Assembly: GCA_951799445.1 (NCBI GenBank)
Contig: OX637290.1
Location: 32,172,987 to 32,236,986 of the forward strand
Origin: Pseudisothecium myosuroides
Taxonomy: Eukaryota > Streptophyta > Bryopsida > Hypnales > Lembophyllaceae
Length of the DNA stretch: 64,000 bases
Direction of reading: 5' to 3'
Below are positions 59,765 through 64,000 of this stretch, one piece after another (within the stretch, counting starts at the first letter, position 1; every line of letters begins with the position of its first letter). A program made the position numbers and the translations under genes. Below the pieces are notes generated by a model that was given only the letters and a program-made list of their open reading frames with translations, was not told where the DNA came from and did not search any database.

Positions 59765-62553
59765 TGTCAGGAATAACTTCTTCCATGTCCACATGCACAT
59801 TCTCGTACTCCATAGTAATCCTTTGTCTTGTTTGATTTTTTTCCAAGCTCACCGCTTACTTTTTGAAAAGATTACACCCGTGCGATTTAAATGCTTTCTT
59901 TCCCTTCTTCCTTTCTTTTCTTTCCCCTTCTCTCCTTCTACACTAGTACTATTCCACCTAAGCTTTTATGGAGCCTTACACTATGGTCTCAAACTCCAAG
60001 GAGGTTTTAATGTCCCTCCTACCCTCCTACACAACTTTGTCTTTGTGTCATCCTAATCCTTCTCTCAACGGTCACCACAAATTCTCAAGATTTCCTTTCC
60101 TAAGCCTACCTAAGCTTAGGCCTAGGTCACTATTTATCGTCTCTCCCTTTCTCCCACCTATTTCAACTTCTTCTTTACTAATCTCCTTCCATTCTTGTTT
60201 GTGTTGTGTTTGTGGTGAGAGAGTTGAGAGTGCTTGTTTGCAGGTGTGCGCGTGGAGGTGTTACTTCTCTTCCCCCTCTTTCCTTTTTTAGACTCTTTTC
60301 CCTAGTTCCTACTCTACCCCTAGCCCATCTAATCCAGCACCTCTTTTTTGTTTAGGAAAGGAAAAGTTCAAAAAAAACAAGGAGAATGTGGAGCCCGGGG
60401 CCTTGGACCAAGCCTGCCGAGCCAAGCTAGTCGAGCCAAGCCGACCTCTTGTTGGCTGGAGGAGGTCGGATCAATAATTACTTTTTTTCTTGTTATGTTC
60501 TGTTTTTCTGAACTGGACTGTGACTGGCTGTGAACTGGCTGTGGACTGGACTGTGACCGGACTGTGACCGGACTGTGAACTGGACGATGAACTGGACTGT
60601 GCACTCGGACTGGTTTGTTTTTTTCTTACAAACTTTGGACAGGCTAGGCTAAATAAACAAAGTAAAAAACTTGGGGGAAACTAAAACTTGGGGAAACTTA
60701 GACTAAGAAAAACTAAAGGGAAAACTAAAACTTGGGGAAGACTAGACTAACCCAACTTGGGGGAAAACTAAAACTTGGGGAAGACTAGACTAATCCAACT
60801 TGGGGGAAAACTAAAACTTGGGGAAACTTAGACTAACTAAAACTTGGAACCACAGGACTTGCCAAACACAAAGAAATCCTACATATCTTAGAAGCTAAAC
60901 TCTGGACGTTTCCACAAAGGTCTTGGAAATTAGACTTTGGAACTAAACACGGGGGAGGTTCAAAGCTTCGCCACCAAATTGGGTTTAACACCAACTTTAG
61001 AACTTGATAGCACTCCGGGGGTACAAAGCTTTGCCGCCTAAACTTTTAATACACACTTTAGGACTTTGACCTTGTCACAAGTTCAAAGCTTTGCCGTTTC
61101 CAAGGGGGGTCCACACAATGAGATAAACTTTAGAAGAGGGTAAAAACAAAACTTTTAAAAGAAATACACATAGGGTCAAAGCTTCACTGTCCCGGAGGGG
61201 GGTCCACTCAACAAGGAAAAGATTAGAAGAAGGTTTGAAGTAAACTTAGGAAACATACACAGAGGAGGTTCAAACCTTCGCCGTCCCGAAGGGGGGTCCA
61301 CTCAACAAGGGAAACGTTAGAAGAAGATTTAGAATAAACTTAAAGAAATTAAGAAAAGGAGGTTCAAAGCTTCGCCATCCCGAAGGGGGGTCCACTTAAC
61401 AAAGAGAACGTTAAATGAAGGTAAGAACGTACTCAAGAGAACACACAAGTTAAGACACGTGGTAACACAACAAACTCACACTCTAAAGGCCCCCCAAAGC
61501 GGCATCGCCAAAGTACGGTGGGGGGTTGCTCTAGGATTAGTTCAAGATCCACAAAGACTCTTAAACCACCAAAAACTAGCTTACAAGGGCACGAAAAGGA
61601 CACACAAAGTGTAGGAAATCCGCTCAACTCACAACAAAAGTACACAAAGAGTAGACAAAGCAAGATAGAAGGACCCTCAAGGACCTTCAAAGCTTGAAAT
61701 GCAACAATAATGGAGCCAAAAGTGCTCCAAAAACACCGTAGAGGTTTTTGGCTTCAAACGCCAAAATATCCAAAATAACTTGGACCCACAGATCTAAAAC
61801 AAGAATTGGAGGTGTTCTAGAGAGAGAAATGGGGCCCTTATATAGGTTTCCAAGGGCCCACCCCTCCCTCTAGAGTTCTAAGGTAACCTTATCAACTTGG
61901 ATTTTCATCCTTATCCTCAAAGATTTTCATCCTAATCCCTAAAAATCTACTTCTACCATCTATGCTGGACCAACATCCTAACTTTTGAAGATTAACTTCA
62001 ATCGCCGAACGGATTGCGCTGTTGGCTCCAGATCGCCGTGTTTAGTCCTAAGTCCTCTATCCCCCGTACCGAGGCCAAAAACCCATTGTAGGCTAATTTA
62101 GTTTAAAAACCAAATCGTGGTAAAATCTTAGATCTTGGGGGTCTCCTATTTTGAGAAATGTGAATAGCCTAGAGTCTCCGGTAGGTGCGAGAGAGTCGGA
62201 AAGGACTCTTGGTTGACTTCGTTTTGCCATCGTATGGTTCCGGAATGCCGGTCAACGTCGCGGGGACCCCGCCAAGTGGGTTAATTCCCGAGGAATCTCG
62301 TCGGTTCGGGTACTTGCCACTATTGAAATGTTGTGAAACTTCACGGAGCGCATTATTAACATAAAACAAGCTAGTCTAATTTTTAGTGAGATTTTATTGT
62401 AACCTAGATAATTTTCATGAAATTCCCGTTGAAGGTTAGAACGGTTGACCACCCGGAAAAGGTTCTTCTACAAGTCGGAAGATGCCGGAGATTTTCACAT
62501 GACCTCTTAAGGAGTCACATGAAAAACATGTAGGTGCGTTTCCATACCTGACA
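59765..62553. mobile_element. LTR-like block bounded by TGTCAGG and CCTGACA
   Basis: TGTCAGG at 59765-59771 and CCTGACA at 62547-62553 are a 7 bp inverted pair of TG...CA form, as at the ends of LTRs. Inside are a CTTATATAGG box near 61836, a GGACTGTGAC(C/T)GG repeat (60510-60605) and AACTTGGGG(G)AAAACTAAA repeats (60665-60850). There is also a ~94 bp array (60955-61420). No gag/pol is visible and flanking 5 bp do not match, so solo-LTR status is not shown. An LTR of 2.8 kb is the favoured but weak reading. Confidence 0.3.
60955..61420 (+). repeat. Tandem repeat, ~60 then ~94 bp spacing, about six copies
   Basis: The core GGTTCAAAGCTTCGCCGTCC recurs near 60959, 61020, 61080, 61172, 61266 and 61361. 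In the later copies it is followed by CGAAGGGGGGTCCACTCAAC and a purine-rich AAACGTTAGAAGAAG tract. Spacing is about 60 bp for the first copies and 92-95 bp for the last three. Confidence 0.8.
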
Positions 62554-63299
62554 CGATTAGTCAGTGGAGATTAAATTGGCCATCTCCTCGAATTAGCGAT
62601 GGTACGGAAATCTTCTGCAGGTAGAGGAATCTTGGCGAATCGATTTTGTCGTTGGACTTGTAGCATGGGATTTATCCTAAAACACCATTTTTGGGATGTA
62701 GATTCCTCCACGGGCCCTATCTTGCATTAGTGGCTCTTGTATGCTAACAATCGGGATTTTGGGAATTCGTCGATCTAATGGGGAATTTTAAATCTAACTC
62801 TAGGACCCGACCTAGTGGCCTCACTGTGGATCCCTCGGACCGATTTAGCCATGAATTGCCACATTTATGGTGGGATTTAGCCCTTTTGAGGTATGTGACT
62901 TAAATCCTCCAAATCTAGCCATCTCGTTATTTCTACTCTATTTTTAGGCCAGGTTTGGGGGGATTCTAAGTATAAACATAAATCTAGACCAAATACTATA
63001 ATGGATATGACACAACCCTATTTTGGTTCTACACTCTTTTTATGGCTTTTTGTATACTTTTATGAACTTTAAATTGCAAATTTCAAAAAAAATAATTCTA
63101 CAAGTCCCAAGTGACAAATTGGGAGCTCACACATGCCCAGGTCAAAGTGGCTGGGACTACGTGATTTGCTAGATTCTTGAGTCCGCGCCCGCGATTGAGT
63201 CCCTGCCCTGCGTCCGCGCCCGAACAGTCCCGAAAACCAGGAGGATTTGGGAGTGAACCAAAACTCTCTTAAGTCCGCGCCCCTGAGTCTGCGCCCGGA
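62554..63299. other. Intergenic, nothing recognised
   Basis: No coding region. A GTCCGCGCCC motif recurs near 63181, 63210 and 63272. Confidence 0.4.
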
Positions 63300-63330
63300 C
63301 AACCCTAAACCCTAAACCTTAAACCCTTCA
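63300..63330 (+). repeat. Short interstitial telomere-like tract
   Basis: About four units of the plant telomere motif CCCTAAA (one degenerate, CCTTAAA) lie immediately before the minisatellite. Confidence 0.7.
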
Positions 63331-63359
63331 AATACTTGGGTTGGCATTCATTTATTTTT

Positions 63360-64000
63360 TTTAAATGGGGAGGGAGTGGAAGCAAATGCTTATGTGATGG
63401 AGTCAAATTTTAAATCATTGAGTGGGGACTTCCTTGTGATAAAAAATATGGGGAGGGAGTGGAACCAAATGCCTAAGTGATGGAGTCAAATTTTAAATCA
63501 TTGAGTGGGGACTTACTTATGATAAAAAAAATGGGGAGGGAGTGGAACCAAATGCCTAAGTGATGGAGTCAAATTTTAAATCATTGAGTGGGGACTTATT
63601 TGTGATAAAAAAAATAGGGAGGGAGTGGAACCAAATGCTTAAGTGGTGGAGTCAAATTTTAAATCATTGAGTGGGGATTTACTTGTGATAAAAAAATGGG
63701 GAGGGAGTGGAACCAAATGCTTAAGTGGTGGAGTCAAATTTTAAATCATGGGGTTGGCATTCACTTATTTTTTCTAAATGGGGAGGGAGTGGAACCAAAT
63801 GCCTAAATGATGGAGTCAAATTTTAAATCATTGAGTGGGGACTTACTTGTGATAAAAAAAATGGGGAGGGAGTGGAACCAAATACCTAAGTGATGGAGTC
63901 AAATTTTAAATCATTGAGTGGGAACTTACTTGTGATAAAAAAAATAGGGAGGGAGTGGAACCAAATGCTTAAGTGGTGGAGTCAAATTTTAAATCATTGA
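63360..64000 (+). repeat. 83 bp minisatellite continuing past the window edge
   Basis: The unit starts GGGGAGGGAGTGGAACCAAA and continues through GATGGAGTCAAATTTTAAAT and GAGTGGGGACTTACTTGTGA. It recurs at 63367, 63450, 63533, about 63616 and onwards, for at least seven copies. Unit length is 83 bp with few substitutions; one copy (about 63730-63780) differs by carrying the GGTTGGCATTCA segment seen at the array start. It is non-coding and runs off the right edge. Confidence 0.92.

Noticed and set aside
63360..64000. CRISPR array
   Set aside because: The regular repeat is a head-to-tail minisatellite without unique spacers, in a eukaryotic genome.

Overview
This window is nuclear DNA of a land plant. 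Multi-exon genes with GT-AG introns encode plant-type proteins: an EXO84 exocyst subunit, a glyoxal-oxidase-like secreted copper enzyme, a plant carbonyl-reductase-type SDR and a plant single-pass membrane protein with a WD-rich tail. Islands of GC-richer genes are separated by long AT-rich stretches full of old transposons. The LINE fragments and the gene mix lean me towards a large, repeat-rich genome of a non-seed plant (bryophyte, lycophyte or fern), but the lineage is inference only.

Layout. 1-6.5 kb: complete EXO84 gene on the minus strand (8 coding exons, 761 aa) and its promoter. 7.2-17 kb: non-coding. It holds a chain of TTAA-bounded MITEs, a ~260 bp tandem array, two CACTA-type MITEs with perfect 3 bp target duplications and, between them, a patchwork of host gene pieces (a beta-adaptin exon and an F-box/kelch-like ORF) beside CACTA-like subterminal repeats. 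17.6-20.7 kb: glyoxal-oxidase-like gene on the minus strand (6 exons, 560 aa; all copper and radical-cofactor residues visible). 21-44 kb: a transposon graveyard with a Tc1/mariner-like foldback element, a Harbinger-like MITE, more TTAA elements, LINE fragments (one apparently twin-primed, with a CACTA MITE inside), several minisatellites and a broken GRWD1-like WD40 pseudogene. 44.3-46.4 kb: complete SDR gene on the plus strand (4 exons, 278 aa). 47-50 kb: TTAA elements and a long foldback element. 51.4-54.5 kb: complete membrane-protein gene on the minus strand (5 exons, 385 aa). 55-64 kb: more repeats, a ~2.8 kb LTR-like block with internal ~94 bp tandem repeats, a short telomere-like tract and an 83 bp minisatellite running off the right edge.

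The four intact genes are functionally unrelated: secretory vesicle tethering, extracellular aldehyde oxidation giving peroxide, cytosolic carbonyl reduction, and a secretory-pathway membrane protein. I see no operon-like or pathway clustering. The most distinctive content is the set of non-autonomous elements bounded by TTAA with CCC...GGG termini. This is the piggyBac signature, which I do not know to be common in land plants. At least two groups of them are chained end to end, sharing single TTAA sites. No transposase for any family is visible in the window.
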